Below are positions 1-8,456 of a DNA stretch of 64,000 nucleotides, piece by piece. Source of the DNA: CAJGBR01 sp045637425. Its GTDB lineage: Bacteria > Bacteroidota > Bacteroidia > Bacteroidales > Rikenellaceae. The stretch spans positions 62,001 to 126,000 of the forward strand of contig JAZTZL010000032.1 of assembly GCA_045637425.1 (NCBI GenBank), in the 5' to 3' direction. Positions within the stretch are counted from its first letter, which is position 1. The number at the start of each line of letters is the position of its first letter. The notes below the pieces were generated by a model. The model was not told where the DNA came from, searched no databases, and saw only the letters and a program-made list of their open reading frames with translations. Made by a program: the position numbers and the translations under genes.

Positions 1-1922
1 GGCACTCCATATCTCAGTCGATCTCCTACATTAATCAGATGTGCACTCTGCGCCGAGGGCACTACCGACGCATTACCCCGAGTAGGCGTAAACAGCGGGT
101 TGAGCTCTACCGACTCGCCCTCATCTGCTAATCGATTCTGCACCTCCACGCGCCAACGGGCAAACTTTTTCTTATTATCTTCATTCCAACGGGCTACTGC
201 ACCATCACCATCTTGGTAGAGATAAGTCATCGTGCGGCTGAGCGAATCACCGGCCTCACTTAAGGTTATTTCAGAGTTGGTATCTTGTTTTTCTCGCCAA
301 TCGACCGTACTGCCCGAAGCATAGAACGCATCATACGGCTCGATCAAAATTTTTCGACATATCCGATCGGTATAAAACCTCAAGTTAAACATTTGGGCTA
401 CGGCACCAAAGAGAGCCGACTGATATACCCCATCGTGAGCCATCAGCGTTTCGGTTGAGATTTTGCTACCCACACTTGGCGACTCTCCGAAGATTGGCCT
501 CAAACGCGTAGTAGAGAGCAGGCGAAACGTAGTTGCAGAGTCATACCCCGAAAAATAAATACCATCAAATCGTATTATTTCGCCAGCGCTGCGCAGTTTT
601 GGCTGGCTGCGCAACTTGACGCAAACCTGCACCACTCCATTGTAATCGGCCGAATCATATAGTGCCCAACCATCTGTAACGTGAGTGTAACTTGTTCCAT
701 TGGTCGAGATCTCGACTCCCACCGAGGCAATATACTCAGAACGAAAGAGGTAGACATAATCGTAATTTACGGACAGCAGTTCAATCGTTCCCGAGTCGTA
801 TGTTATGCGCATTCTCACTTTGTAATCTGCAACAAGACTACACCTCAAGATCATCGTTCCCTTGAAGTGCGTCGAATTGTTCAGCACGGGTACGGTATTT
901 GGCACCGTAAATGAATATGTCAATCCGTCATCAAGACAGACCGTATCGTATGTTCGCAACCTCTCGACCGACTCGACCGTAAATCCACACTCGTAGCGCA
1001 ACTCATACTCAAAGCCGATTACAGCTTGCTCGCTCGGAACAAAAACTATTTTACCGTCAAGCATCTGGAAACAGCCTCCGTTGTTGTAGAATGTAATATC
1101 ATCGTGGCTGTCAGCCGACTCGACAATGTTTCCAACATTTGCACCCGTCGAACGACTTGGATTTGCAAAAATCCATTGGTCAGCCTCAACCGACAGAACT
1201 GCCGAATCAGAAAGGCGCCCTGCATTAAATGCCATTCTACTCTTCAGCAGTTCTGAATTGGTTGAAGGGTAATTGCCACTCATATATAGCGATTGAAAGA
1301 ATCCCGACTCAAAAAACTTCGACTCGATAGTATATCCCGACTCGGCAGCAATGGCATGCAGTGCAGCCGCAATATTGATAAATGGGTGGTAATTCTCAAT
1401 GGTCAGTGCCATAATCGGAGTTGAACTCGAAATGTCAAATTGGAATTTGAAACGGTCGCGCTGCACGGGCAAAAAGGCGAACGGCACGGGATTGCTCCAC
1501 GAATCTCTAATTACCGCATCGGTCAGTTCTGCTTGGTACCCAATTGCAATATCCTTCATCAGAGCCTTTGCCGAATGGTGTTTCCAGCGTTCAGTTTGCG
1601 GTTTCAGCACTGCGACATAGAACTGCGCACCTGCCGAGTTGGAAATGACACTCTCCAGAAACAAATTGCCTTCATAAACTGTAAACGATTGGACTTCTAT
1701 TCTACCATAGTGTTCCGTATCGTTAAATCGCTCGGCAGAGAATATCTGGTCGGTGTGGCACATTGCAGCGCGGTTTGCTGGCGTAGCCGGAATACGAAGC
1801 CTGATAGACTGACCTTTGACTATCTCCTCGGGCGATGTAACCTGCTCGACTCGCAGCCCGATTTTCAAATCTTCACAAATTGCCGATTCAATCTCCTTTG
1901 AATCTATAAATAACTTAAACAT
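1..1922 (-). CDS. Phage tail-like structural protein, partial (C-terminus beyond window)
   Basis: An uninterrupted minus-strand reading frame begins with ATG at 1922 (MFKLFIDSKEIES) and is still open at base 1, so at least 640 residues are present and the C-terminus is missing. There is no signal peptide and no enzyme motif. The start (a short 'F-I-D' strand, then GQSIRLRIPATPANRA, then SAERFND and an EGNLFLES-like strand) resembles, from memory, a family of large tail or baseplate proteins in Bacteroides prophages; this is a family-level impression, not a database hit. It follows the 1935-2885 gene by 12 bases on the same strand, so the two are probably co-transcribed. The rest of the module should lie to the left. 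It could instead be a domesticated tail-like particle or an unrelated beta-rich surface protein. Confidence 0.55.
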   Translation of the reverse strand, partial: MFKLFIDSKEIESAICEDLKIGLRVEQVTSPEEIVKGQSIRLRIPATPANRAAMCHTDQIFSAERFNDTEHYGRIEVQSFTVYEGNLFLESVISNSAGAQFYVAVLKPQTERWKHHSAKALMKDIAIGYQAELTDAVIRDSWSNPVPFAFLPVQRDRFKFQFDISSSTPIMALTIENYHPFINIAAALHAIAAESGYTIESKFFESGFFQSLYMSGNYPSTNSELLKSRMAFNAGRLSDSAVLSVEADQWIFANPSRSTGANVGNIVESADSHDDITFYNNGGCFQMLDGKIVFVPSEQAVIGFEYELRYECGFTVESVERLRTYDTVCLDDGLTYSFTVPNTVPVLNNSTHFKGTMILRCSLVADYKVRMRITYDSGTIELLSVNYDYVYLFRSEYIASVGVEISTNGTSYTHVTDGWALYDSADYNGVVQVCVKLRSQPKLRSAGEIIRFDGIYFSGYDSATTFRLLSTTRLRPIFGESPSVGSKISTETLMAHDGVYQSALFGAVAQMFNLRFYTDRICRKILIEPYDAFYASGSTVDWREKQDTNSEITLSEAGDSLSRTMTYLYQDGDGAVARWNEDNKKKFARWRVEVQNRLADEGESVELNPLFTPTRGNASVVPSAQSAHLINVGDRLRYGV

Positions 1923-1934
1923 AGTTCACGGTAA

Positions 1935-2885
1935 TTAAATTGTAGTTAGAGATTCGGGCAGAGTCACGTTTATTACGATTCGTTGCATTTGCGCCGTCTT
2001 TATTTCGACCTTATCCGTTACTACCTTAACAGGTAACATTTGTTCATCTTTGACTAACCAGACCTGCTCGGCAGAGATTATTTCAGAGAGCCATTTCACC
2101 ACTACACCATCTTCTGGTTCGGAGGTCAGTGACAGTGTTGTACAGCGTTCATCAGCACTACACACCTCTGCAGACACCGAGTCGAACGGGTGGGATTCTA
2201 TTGCGCCAAAACCATTGAGCCACTTGAGCGACACCCGTTCATCGGCATCATTCAACAATAGGTACTCCACATATTGCACCGCATCTCCAACGGAAATCTT
2301 CAATCGGAATGTCATCGTAGCAGTTTCGCACCCAACCATTTGGATAATTTTTCGGGCATTGACTACAACCGACACTACACCGCTGGCTGCGGGCAGCGCT
2401 CCCCACTCATAACTCGCAGTGGTAGAGCCGCCGGTCATCACCTCTATTTCGGCGCTCACGCTCTGTCCATCTACCAGCAAGTCAATCTGTTCGCAGCCGT
2501 TTCGATAGATAATTTTGGGTTCGGGTATTTTATTCAGTAGCGAGCCCTCCTCCGAGTCAAATTTGGCATATAAAAGTGGGATAGCCTGCGACTCAACACT
2601 CTGCGTACCACTTTCGGCAGCTATTTTCACGATTACTACACGGTCATTATTTAGAAAAACATTTGGCGACTCTGCACCACAGGGTACAACTCGCAACAAG
2701 TGTCCCCAATATGGTGCAACATTAACCTTGAACGATTCACACTCAGCGAATTTTTTCACACCGACGGGGCTCCCATCAGAATTGATTATCTTTATCTCGG
2801 TAGGGTCGACACTCTCAGGACGTATCTCAAAGATGGCGTTCGACTGCATAGACGCAAAGCGTTTGGGCGAATTGATAATTTGCAT
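1935..2885 (-). CDS. Phage tail/baseplate-like hypothetical protein
   Basis: The product has 316 residues, no signal peptide and no transmembrane segment. It is rich in predicted beta strand, with alternating hydrophobic stretches such as VVSVVVNARKI and QRIVINVTLPES. The segment RVSLKWLNGFGAIESH (about residues 218-233) resembles a 'W-L-N-x-x-G' motif I associate with tail-associated proteins of Bacteroidetes prophages. It begins with MQIINSPKRFASMQSNAIFEI, also reminiscent of those proteins. It sits between two co-directional genes of similar character, with a 12-base gap to the next gene and a 114-base AT-rich gap upstream. Function is not established; a structural role in a tail-like particle is inferred from context. 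Confidence 0.5.
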   Translation of the reverse strand: MQIINSPKRFASMQSNAIFEIRPESVDPTEIKIINSDGSPVGVKKFAECESFKVNVAPYWGHLLRVVPCGAESPNVFLNNDRVVIVKIAAESGTQSVESQAIPLLYAKFDSEEGSLLNKIPEPKIIYRNGCEQIDLLVDGQSVSAEIEVMTGGSTTASYEWGALPAASGVVSVVVNARKIIQMVGCETATMTFRLKISVGDAVQYVEYLLLNDADERVSLKWLNGFGAIESHPFDSVSAEVCSADERCTTLSLTSEPEDGVVVKWLSEIISAEQVWLVKDEQMLPVKVVTDKVEIKTAQMQRIVINVTLPESLTTI

Positions 2886-2999
2886 ATCGTTGTTAATAAA
2901 TTTGTTTAGAAAATGTGTATTTATTGTTCAAATACTTTACAACAATTAGTTATTCATTTGATAATAAAGATATTTACAAATTGTTCAAATGTTCAGTAA

Positions 3000-3407
3000 T
3001 TATATGAACGTATGTTCACAATCTGACACCGTAACTCCCAACCTAATTCTCACCGAGCGTTCACCATACCTTGTCAACGGTACACTGACCGGCTCAATGC
3101 CTCTGACCGAACTGCGCTCTACGGAACGATGTTTCGCAACCTCGGCAACAAACTTGCCCATAACGTCCACCATCTTACAAATTTGTTCATCTTCGGTTTC
3201 AATGAACTCGATGTAGTACAATTCGAGTTCATACAGAGCCTCGCTATCAAACGTACCATCAACGTGACTGACAGTCGGGGGCAGAATCCATAGCGAACGC
3301 GGTTCGAGTGCAGTTGTTGCAATCAGACTTTTATCTCCCAAGAATGTGGAGATTCCCATATTAGAAGCAATCTCATCTATTGCCTCGAGAAGTTTTGATG
3401 TTCTCAT
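3000..3407 (-). CDS. Small phage tail-like/hypothetical protein (135 aa)
   Basis: The product is 135 residues, soluble and of mixed alpha/beta character: an N-terminal helix (LLEAIDEIASNMG), a beta-rich middle and a C-terminal run RYGERSVRIRLGVTVSDC. Small phage proteins that cap or join the tail often have this layout of a helix followed by paired 'velocity-like' strands, so a tail-terminator or head-tail-joining role is plausible given its neighbours. No diagnostic motif was seen. Its ATG at 3407 is followed upstream by an AT-rich stretch (3408-3503) with no gene. It is transcribed in the same direction as 1-2885. Confidence 0.45.
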   Translation of the reverse strand: MRTSKLLEAIDEIASNMGISTFLGDKSLIATTALEPRSLWILPPTVSHVDGTFDSEALYELELYYIEFIETEDEQICKMVDVMGKFVAEVAKHRSVERSSVRGIEPVSVPLTRYGERSVRIRLGVTVSDCEHTFI

Positions 3408-3503
3408 TTCAGTTATTGTTTATATGTTGATAATCTTTTTCACAGAATGTTGATTAATGTTTATAACATTTTTTCACCATTGATTATTAACACGTTATAT
3501 ATG

Positions 3504-3716
3504 TTAATAATTTTTTATTGATTTAATAACCTTTATCAAATCGTTAATTTCGCGCGAGACGTTCGAGCTGCGCATTGTTGATAACTTGTGGCGAGCACGC
3601 TCCTTCGTCAGCGCAAAGGACAACTCGTGAGCGTGGTTCAAAATATTAATCAGATTTTCGGTCAGGTCGCCTAACGACGCGTTTTCAGAGTGTGTAATTT
3701 CGGGGTTGTTTACCAT
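3504..3716 (-). CDS. Small hypothetical protein, first gene of tail-like cluster
   Basis: A hydrophilic, helical protein of 70 residues beginning MVNNPEITHSENASLG; it carries a basic ERARHKLSTMRSS stretch and ends DLIKVIKSIKNY. An in-frame ATG at 3776 would add 20 residues, but those codons are as AT-rich as the flanking leader, so the ATG at 3716 is preferred. No family is recognised. It is the most upstream gene of the minus-strand cluster and could be a small regulator or scaffold; nothing in the sequence decides. Confidence 0.4.
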   Translation of the reverse strand: MVNNPEITHSENASLGDLTENLINILNHAHELSFALTKERARHKLSTMRSSNVSREINDLIKVIKSIKNY

Positions 3717-3753
3717 AATTTTATTGTTTTTAGGGTTATTGTATCTTTTCAAA

Positions 3754-3820
3754 ATTGCAATAAAATTACAATGCATTCTACAATATATATTACAAATAAT
3801 TGCAATAAATTCTATTACAA
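3754..3820. repeat. Duplicated ATTGCAATAAA / TTACAA motif upstream of tail-like cluster
   Basis: ATTGCAATAAA occurs at 3754-3764 and again at 3799-3809, each followed within a few bases by TTACAA. The pair lies immediately upstream of the first minus-strand gene of the tail-like cluster, where an operator or promoter would be expected. The region 3717-4038 is otherwise very AT-rich and holds no further gene. Confidence 0.35.
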
Positions 3821-3972
3821 GTGACTTTATGACTCAAAATTCGACCTAAATTGCAGATAAAAGCGACTTTATACACTATTTTCCCCCAGCATTGAGATTC
3901 ATATACAATGTACTACACTTGAATAATCGCCATTTATTCGGCTGAACGTAGAATATCAATGCTACTTTTTTG

Positions 3973-3980
3973 TAACTTTG
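3973..3980 (+). promoter_or_regulatory. Putative -7 element for ispG
   Basis: TAACTTTG matches the Bacteroidetes -7 consensus TAnnTTTG, 58 bases before the ispG ATG. No good TTTG -33 element is present at the right distance. Confidence 0.45.
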
Positions 3981-4038
3981 TCGCTCGGTATATTTTATCG
4001 AATTTCAATATAACGACATAACCTCAAAACGCAGAGAT

Positions 4039-5583
4039 ATGAAACGTGAATCAAACGGCAGACGCGCTACAAATTCCGTCTGGGTCGGCAACCTTCCACT
4101 TGGCAGCCGCTTCCCAATCCGAGTACAATCAATGACCAATACCGACACTCTAGACAGCGAGGGTTCGGCTGCGCAGGCACGCCGAATTGCAGAGGCGGGC
4201 GGCGAGATTGTACGATTCACAGCACAGGGAGCAACACAGGCTCGCAACTTGAGCGAGATACGCCGACTGCTTGATGAGTCGGGCTGTAGAATCCCAATGG
4301 TAGCCGACATACACTTCAATCCCGAGGCGGCATTCGAAGCTGCTTGCCGAGTGGAAAAGGTAAGAATCAACCCCGGCAACTTCATCGACCCGAGAGCCCA
4401 CTTCGCCAAGGTCGAATACACCAATGAGGAGTACGCTCAAGAACTGGAAAAACTCGAAGAGCGTTTTATCAAATTACTGAACATCTGCCGCGAGCACCGC
4501 ACTGCTCTGAGAATCGGTGTGAATCACGGCTCGCTGAGCGACCGCATTATGACTCGCTATGGAGATACGCCCGAAGGTATGGTCGAATCGGCGATGGAAT
4601 TTCTCAGAGTCTGCAAAAAGGAGCATTTCGACAACGTAGTGGTGTCGATGAAGTCGAGCAACGTTACGGTAATGGTTTCGGCATATCGACAACTTGCCGA
4701 GGCAATGGCAAGTGAGGATATGTACTACCCGCTGCACCTCGGCGTAACCGAGGCAGGCGACGGCAGACAGGGTCGTGTGAAATCGTCTGTCGGAATCGGC
4801 ACACTGCTGGCTGAGGGTTTGGGCGACACGATTAGAGTTTCGCTCACCGAGGCTCCCGAAGCCGAAATCCCCGTAGGCAGACTGCTGACAGACTATATCG
4901 AATCAAAAGGCCGCAGAGCAAGAACTGCTGCAATAAAATATTCAAGCACAGAGTGCGGCAATGTCGGCGGAGACAATCTGCCCGTAGTCGTGGGCGTAGA
5001 CCTGCAACCTAACGACCCTCGCCTTTCTGACGGCTCGATTTTGATTTGCCAATCGGGAAATCCACAAAAATTCATTGAGGAGTCGCGTGCAAGTGGCGAC
5101 ACCCGACCAATTATATTGAAACTGAATTACAATGAAAATAATCTCGAATTGCTGCAGATAAAGGCGTCGGTTGATGCTGGCGGAGTGCTGCTTGATGGTT
5201 ATGCAGATGGTCTGTGGATTGAGAATTCGGGCGACATCGCAACTGAAGAACTGACCGAACTCGCACTCGAGATATTGCAAACCGTGCGCCGCCGATTCTC
5301 ACATATCGAGTACATAGCCTGCCCCGGTTGCGGCAGAACACTCTTCGACCTGCAACAGACTCTGGCAAAAGTAAAGGCAGCAACGGCTCACCTCAACGGG
5401 CTGAAAATCGCAGTAATGGGTTGCATAGTGAATGGTCCGGGCGAGATGGCAGATGCCGATTTCGGCTACGTCGGAGCAGCTCCGGGCAAGGTCACCCTCT
5501 ATCGCGGCACACAGGTCGTCGAGCGCAATATTCCACAAGAGGAGGCCGTAGCGCGACTGCTGGCACTGATAGAAAAACAGTAA
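4039..5583 (+). CDS. ispG: 4-hydroxy-3-methylbut-2-en-1-yl diphosphate synthase (IspG/GcpE)
   Basis: IspG converts methylerythritol cyclodiphosphate to HMBPP in the cytosolic MEP isoprenoid pathway, using a [4Fe-4S] cluster. The N-terminal TIM-barrel half is clear (VQSMTNTDTLD, MVADIHFNP, GVNHGSLSDR, GVTEAGDG). The C-terminal iron-sulfur domain has CPGCGRTLFDL (Cys428, Cys431) and GCIVNGPGEMADADFGYVG (Cys462), the three cluster ligands expected for the family. At 514 residues it is longer than the two-domain enzymes of about 370 residues. Residues roughly 265-425 correspond to the extra domain known from plants and Bacteroidetes, but it seems shorter than usual. The gene is probably expressed from the -7 element at 3973. 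The next gene starts 82 bases downstream on the same strand. Confidence 0.97.
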   Translation: MKRESNGRRATNSVWVGNLPLGSRFPIRVQSMTNTDTLDSEGSAAQARRIAEAGGEIVRFTAQGATQARNLSEIRRLLDESGCRIPMVADIHFNPEAAFEAACRVEKVRINPGNFIDPRAHFAKVEYTNEEYAQELEKLEERFIKLLNICREHRTALRIGVNHGSLSDRIMTRYGDTPEGMVESAMEFLRVCKKEHFDNVVVSMKSSNVTVMVSAYRQLAEAMASEDMYYPLHLGVTEAGDGRQGRVKSSVGIGTLLAEGLGDTIRVSLTEAPEAEIPVGRLLTDYIESKGRRARTAAIKYSSTECGNVGGDNLPVVVGVDLQPNDPRLSDGSILICQSGNPQKFIEESRASGDTRPIILKLNYNENNLELLQIKASVDAGGVLLDGYADGLWIENSGDIATEELTELALEILQTVRRRFSHIEYIACPGCGRTLFDLQQTLAKVKAATAHLNGLKIAVMGCIVNGPGEMADADFGYVGAAPGKVTLYRGTQVVERNIPQEEAVARLLALIEKQ

Positions 5584-5665
5584 TAACATACGACCTCAAC
5601 CCGATACATAATGGAGTGAATTTTGTATTGAAATATACAAGGTTCACTTTATTATTTCGGGAGAG

Positions 5666-7324
5666 ATGCAACGCTATGGATTCTACATTTCGATACTGAA
5701 GCTCCGTCGGGCATTCGGAGTCATATTCGTATTGATACGCAATGGAATTATCGAATTTTTCTCACGCACACCCGTAGGCAAACATTTGGCTCGCCGAGCA
5801 ATAGGCCGCAACCGTACAGCTGCGTACACTCACACCACAGCCGAACGCGTCAGAATAATAATCGAAGAACTCGGCCCGACATACATTAAATTCGGGCAGA
5901 TTCTGGCAGAACGTCCCGATATAATATCCGAAAGATTCATTCAGCAGTTTAAGTTACTGCAATCTCAGGCACAACCCTTTGACGATGCAGATGCACGAGT
6001 GATTATTTCAGATGAGTTGCGGGCACCCATCGAGCAGATATTTTCGTCATTCACTGATAAATGTGTAGCCTCGGCCTCAATCGGACAGGTCTATCACGCC
6101 ACGCTGCGCGAAGATGGCAATAATGTTATCATCAAGGTACAACGTCCCAATGTCGAACACAAAATACGCACCGATCTATATATAATGCGCCACCTTGCGC
6201 GCAAGATATCAAACCGATACCCAGAGATGCGGGCGATAAACCTGAGCGCACTCGTCGAGGATTTTGCCCAGGGCATTCTGATGGAACTCGACTACCGCAA
6301 CGAAGCGAAACACACCCAGCGCTTCAGAGAGATATTTCATAGTGATGCGACGGTTTACATTCCACGAATCTATCACGCCTATACAACCCGCAGAATATTG
6401 GTCTACGAACGCATCGTGGGCATCACGCCCGACTGCGCACAATCGCTTACCGATGCACAACTCAACCCACGTACTGTAGCTACAAATGGTGCGAATGCAA
6501 TGATGAAGATGATGTTCGAACACGGATTTTTCCACGCCGATCCCCACCCCGGAAACCTCTTCGTTTTGGAGGATAATGTAGTTGCATTTGTCGATTTCGG
6601 AATGGTCGGCACGCTCCGACCTCGGGATATTGAATTTCTGGCATCATTTGCATTGGGTTTTGCTACGCAGGACAGTCGACTGCTGGCAAATTCACTGATG
6701 AAATTGTGCGACATAAAGTATTTCGACCGAATGGACGAACTCGAATTCGACCTCAATCGACTGATGCTCAACACCAACGAAATGACCATTGCCCAGCTTG
6801 ACATTGCTCGCAACATTCAAGAGGCAGTCGGCATAATAATCAAATATGATTTTCACATTCCGCAGGGCATTTTTATGCTCATCAAATCGCTGAGTACCAT
6901 ACAGAGAGTTGGCGAACGACTCGACCCCGAGCTATCGCTGGCACCGCTGATAATACCCCACGCCAAAGAGGTTTTGAATCGCAAATTTTCGTTAAAGAAA
7001 ATCACGACAATAGTTGGAGATACTGCAAAGGATTACGCGAAGATGATTCGCGAACTGCCGAGCGACATCAGCGAAATAATGTACAAATTGAAGGAGGGCA
7101 AGATCCACCACGAAATACACCTCGACGGACAGACCGTGCTGATGAAGACACTGAGAATGATGAGTCTGCGCGTAGCATACGTTCTGCTGCTCATCGGAGC
7201 CTTCATCGGATCTGCGCTGTTGATTTCCGTAACCGACGAAAAGGCATTCGGCAAATTCATTCTCTATTTCAGTTCGGCACTAATGATAACCTTGCTGATT
7301 AAGTGGATTTTCAAACGACGATAG
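5666..7324 (+). CDS. AarF/UbiB (ABC1) family kinase-like protein
   Basis: A 552-residue member of the ABC1/ADCK/UbiB atypical kinase family, membrane-linked ATP-binding proteins that support isoprenoid quinone metabolism. Family hallmarks are visible: the KxGQ motif in IKFGQILAERPD, the alanine-rich nucleotide loop ASASIGQVYHA, the invariant lysine in VIIKVQRP (Lys157), the catalytic-loop ADPHPGNLF, and the metal-binding DFG in VDFGMVG. Two hydrophobic segments at the C-terminus (VAYVLLLIGAFIGSALLI and the stretch before IKWIFKRR) are the usual membrane anchor. Because the phylum uses menaquinone, a menaquinone-related role is more likely than ubiquinone synthesis; that is inference. It lies downstream of ispG, which supplies isoprenoid precursors, and converges on the next gene with a 6-base gap. 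Confidence 0.9.
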   Translation: MQRYGFYISILKLRRAFGVIFVLIRNGIIEFFSRTPVGKHLARRAIGRNRTAAYTHTTAERVRIIIEELGPTYIKFGQILAERPDIISERFIQQFKLLQSQAQPFDDADARVIISDELRAPIEQIFSSFTDKCVASASIGQVYHATLREDGNNVIIKVQRPNVEHKIRTDLYIMRHLARKISNRYPEMRAINLSALVEDFAQGILMELDYRNEAKHTQRFREIFHSDATVYIPRIYHAYTTRRILVYERIVGITPDCAQSLTDAQLNPRTVATNGANAMMKMMFEHGFFHADPHPGNLFVLEDNVVAFVDFGMVGTLRPRDIEFLASFALGFATQDSRLLANSLMKLCDIKYFDRMDELEFDLNRLMLNTNEMTIAQLDIARNIQEAVGIIIKYDFHIPQGIFMLIKSLSTIQRVGERLDPELSLAPLIIPHAKEVLNRKFSLKKITTIVGDTAKDYAKMIRELPSDISEIMYKLKEGKIHHEIHLDGQTVLMKTLRMMSLRVAYVLLLIGAFIGSALLISVTDEKAFGKFILYFSSALMITLLIKWIFKRR

Positions 7325-7330
7325 CCAATA

Positions 7331-7948
7331 TTACAGTACATCAAAAGACCTCTGAAGCGATTCAAGAAATTGAGCAGCCTCTCCTCCGTCCATCTGAACG
7401 TGGTGAAACTGAAACGAAATAGGCAGCGTGGTCTTCAACCATCTCTTTCGGTACCTACCCCACATTACCATAGGATTAGAAAAGAGGTCTGTGTATTGAT
7501 TCACAATGCAGTCGAGTTCCGTAGCCACTACTGCCGACGTACCCACTATCATATAATCCTCATTGAAAACACTTTCACAAGAAGTTTTAACCAATTGGGT
7601 CATTCTGATGTAATCGGCATTGAACTGCTCTAAACTATCAACAAAAGGTATATCACAAGAATTTATACCACCTCGGTCATTATTCACTATCACATTGACA
7701 GCAAGTCTGTCATATTTGAAAAGTTTTCCATTTTCAGGAATGACAAAAAACTCCTTAATCTGACACGCAGCTCGCCCTATGCACCAGCACAGCAGCATAT
7801 TCAACTTCAGTCCTCTCTTTTTAGCGACTCTGCGCACGCGTGTAATGTCAAACGTTTTGGTGAGAGTCACCATCGGCATCGGAGATTTAATCCACAAATT
7901 GAACGCCTCCTCTCGACCGCTATCTTTAGGATTGATTTCCTGTTTCAT
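7331..7948 (-). CDS. Chloramphenicol acetyltransferase-like protein
   Basis: A 205-residue protein of the CAT (type A) fold, which transfers acetyl from acetyl-CoA to a hydroxyl. The signature HHVQMDGG near the C-terminus (His182-His183 and Asp187) corresponds to the catalytic HHxxxDG motif. FNLWIKSPMPMVTLTKTFDIT near the start and LNMLLCWCIGRAA follow the CAT order. Length is slightly below the typical 210-220. Such chromosomal homologues are common in Bacteroidetes, and many have unknown acceptors, so drug resistance should not be assumed. It is monocistronic, convergent with the UbiB-like gene. Confidence 0.8.
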   Translation of the reverse strand: MKQEINPKDSGREEAFNLWIKSPMPMVTLTKTFDITRVRRVAKKRGLKLNMLLCWCIGRAACQIKEFFVIPENGKLFKYDRLAVNVIVNNDRGGINSCDIPFVDSLEQFNADYIRMTQLVKTSCESVFNEDYMIVGTSAVVATELDCIVNQYTDLFSNPMVMWGRYRKRWLKTTLPISFQFHHVQMDGGEAAQFLESLQRSFDVL

Positions 7949-8061
7949 ATTACTTCAAACATATTTTTTCACACCAATTTTCTCATTTGTACTTCCTCGT
8001 ACTCTCATATTATTTTCTCACCAACACTCTCATACTCACCTTCACACCCCACCTTGAAAAC

Positions 8062-8096
8062 AAAAAAGCGATTGCCTTATTGACAACCGCTTTTTT
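8062..8096 (-). terminator. Intrinsic terminator downstream of tRNA-His
   Basis: Arms AAAAAAGCG (8062-8070) and CGCTTTTTT (8088-8096) pair around a partly paired loop and end in a T-run on the minus strand, two bases past the tRNA 3' end. Confidence 0.65.
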
Positions 8097-8097
8097 G

Positions 8098-8172
8098 GGT
8101 GGGTGATCGGGATCGAACCGACTACCTTCTGGACCACAATCAGACGCTCTAACCGAGTGAGCTACACCCACC
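8098..8172 (-). tRNA. tRNA-His (anticodon GTG)
   Basis: The minus strand folds as a cloverleaf. The acceptor stem is GTGGGTG/CACCCAC, with the extra G at position -1 opposite discriminator C73, the hallmark of tRNA-His. The D arm is GCTC...GAGC. The anticodon loop TTGTGGT carries GTG, and the T arm is GTCGG-TTCGATC-CCGAT. CCA is not encoded. The base pair closing the anticodon loop (31-39) is A-C rather than a Watson-Crick pair. A consensus promoter lies just upstream (8225-8255). Confidence 0.93.
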
Positions 8173-8187
8173 ATCTTACGTCAATTT

Positions 8188-8220
8188 AAAAAACACAAAG
8201 GCTTATGAAACCCTTTTGTG
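8188..8220 (-). other. Hairpin with U-tract in tRNA-His leader
   Basis: On the minus strand CACAAAAGG pairs with CCTTTGTG (one bulged A), followed directly by six T. This terminator-like structure lies between the tRNA-His promoter and the mature tRNA, starting about where transcription should begin. Confidence 0.5.
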
Positions 8221-8224
8221 CGTG

Positions 8225-8255
8225 CAAAGGTATATCAAATTTTCAAACTTGCAAA
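8225..8255 (-). promoter_or_regulatory. Consensus promoter for tRNA-His
   Basis: The minus strand reads TTTG (8252-8255), 19 bases, then TACCTTTG (8225-8232), an excellent match to the Bacteroidetes -33/-7 consensus. Confidence 0.75.
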
Positions 8256-8369
8256 ATAATTACGATATTTTTTCGAAAAAATATTTTTCAGATAAGTTTC
8301 TACACTGAGCGAGAAAGTACGATTAGTAAAAAAGCGAGCAAAAATTGAGATTATTCCAAAAAAAATTAT

Positions 8370-8377
8370 TATCTTCG
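8370..8377 (+). promoter_or_regulatory. Putative -7 element for purA
   Basis: TATCTTCG resembles TAnnTTTG with one change, preceded by TTG 22 bases upstream. It lies 79 bases before the purA ATG. The surrounding 8221-8456 is AT-rich with no convincing gene. Confidence 0.4.
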
Positions 8378-8456
8378 CAGTCGCGATTTTGTGTGACAAT
8401 ACTAAAGATATTTGACACACAATTGTTTAACACTCACTTTTCAAGAATAAAAAATT

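Noticed and set aside
7331..7948. Chloramphenicol-resistance gene
   Set aside because: Only the CAT fold and active-site motif are visible; chromosomal homologues often lack drug activity, so resistance is not claimed.
8235..8420. 61-codon minus-strand open frame
   Set aside because: It overlaps the tRNA-His promoter and purA promoter region, is very AT-rich, and its product has no recognisable features.
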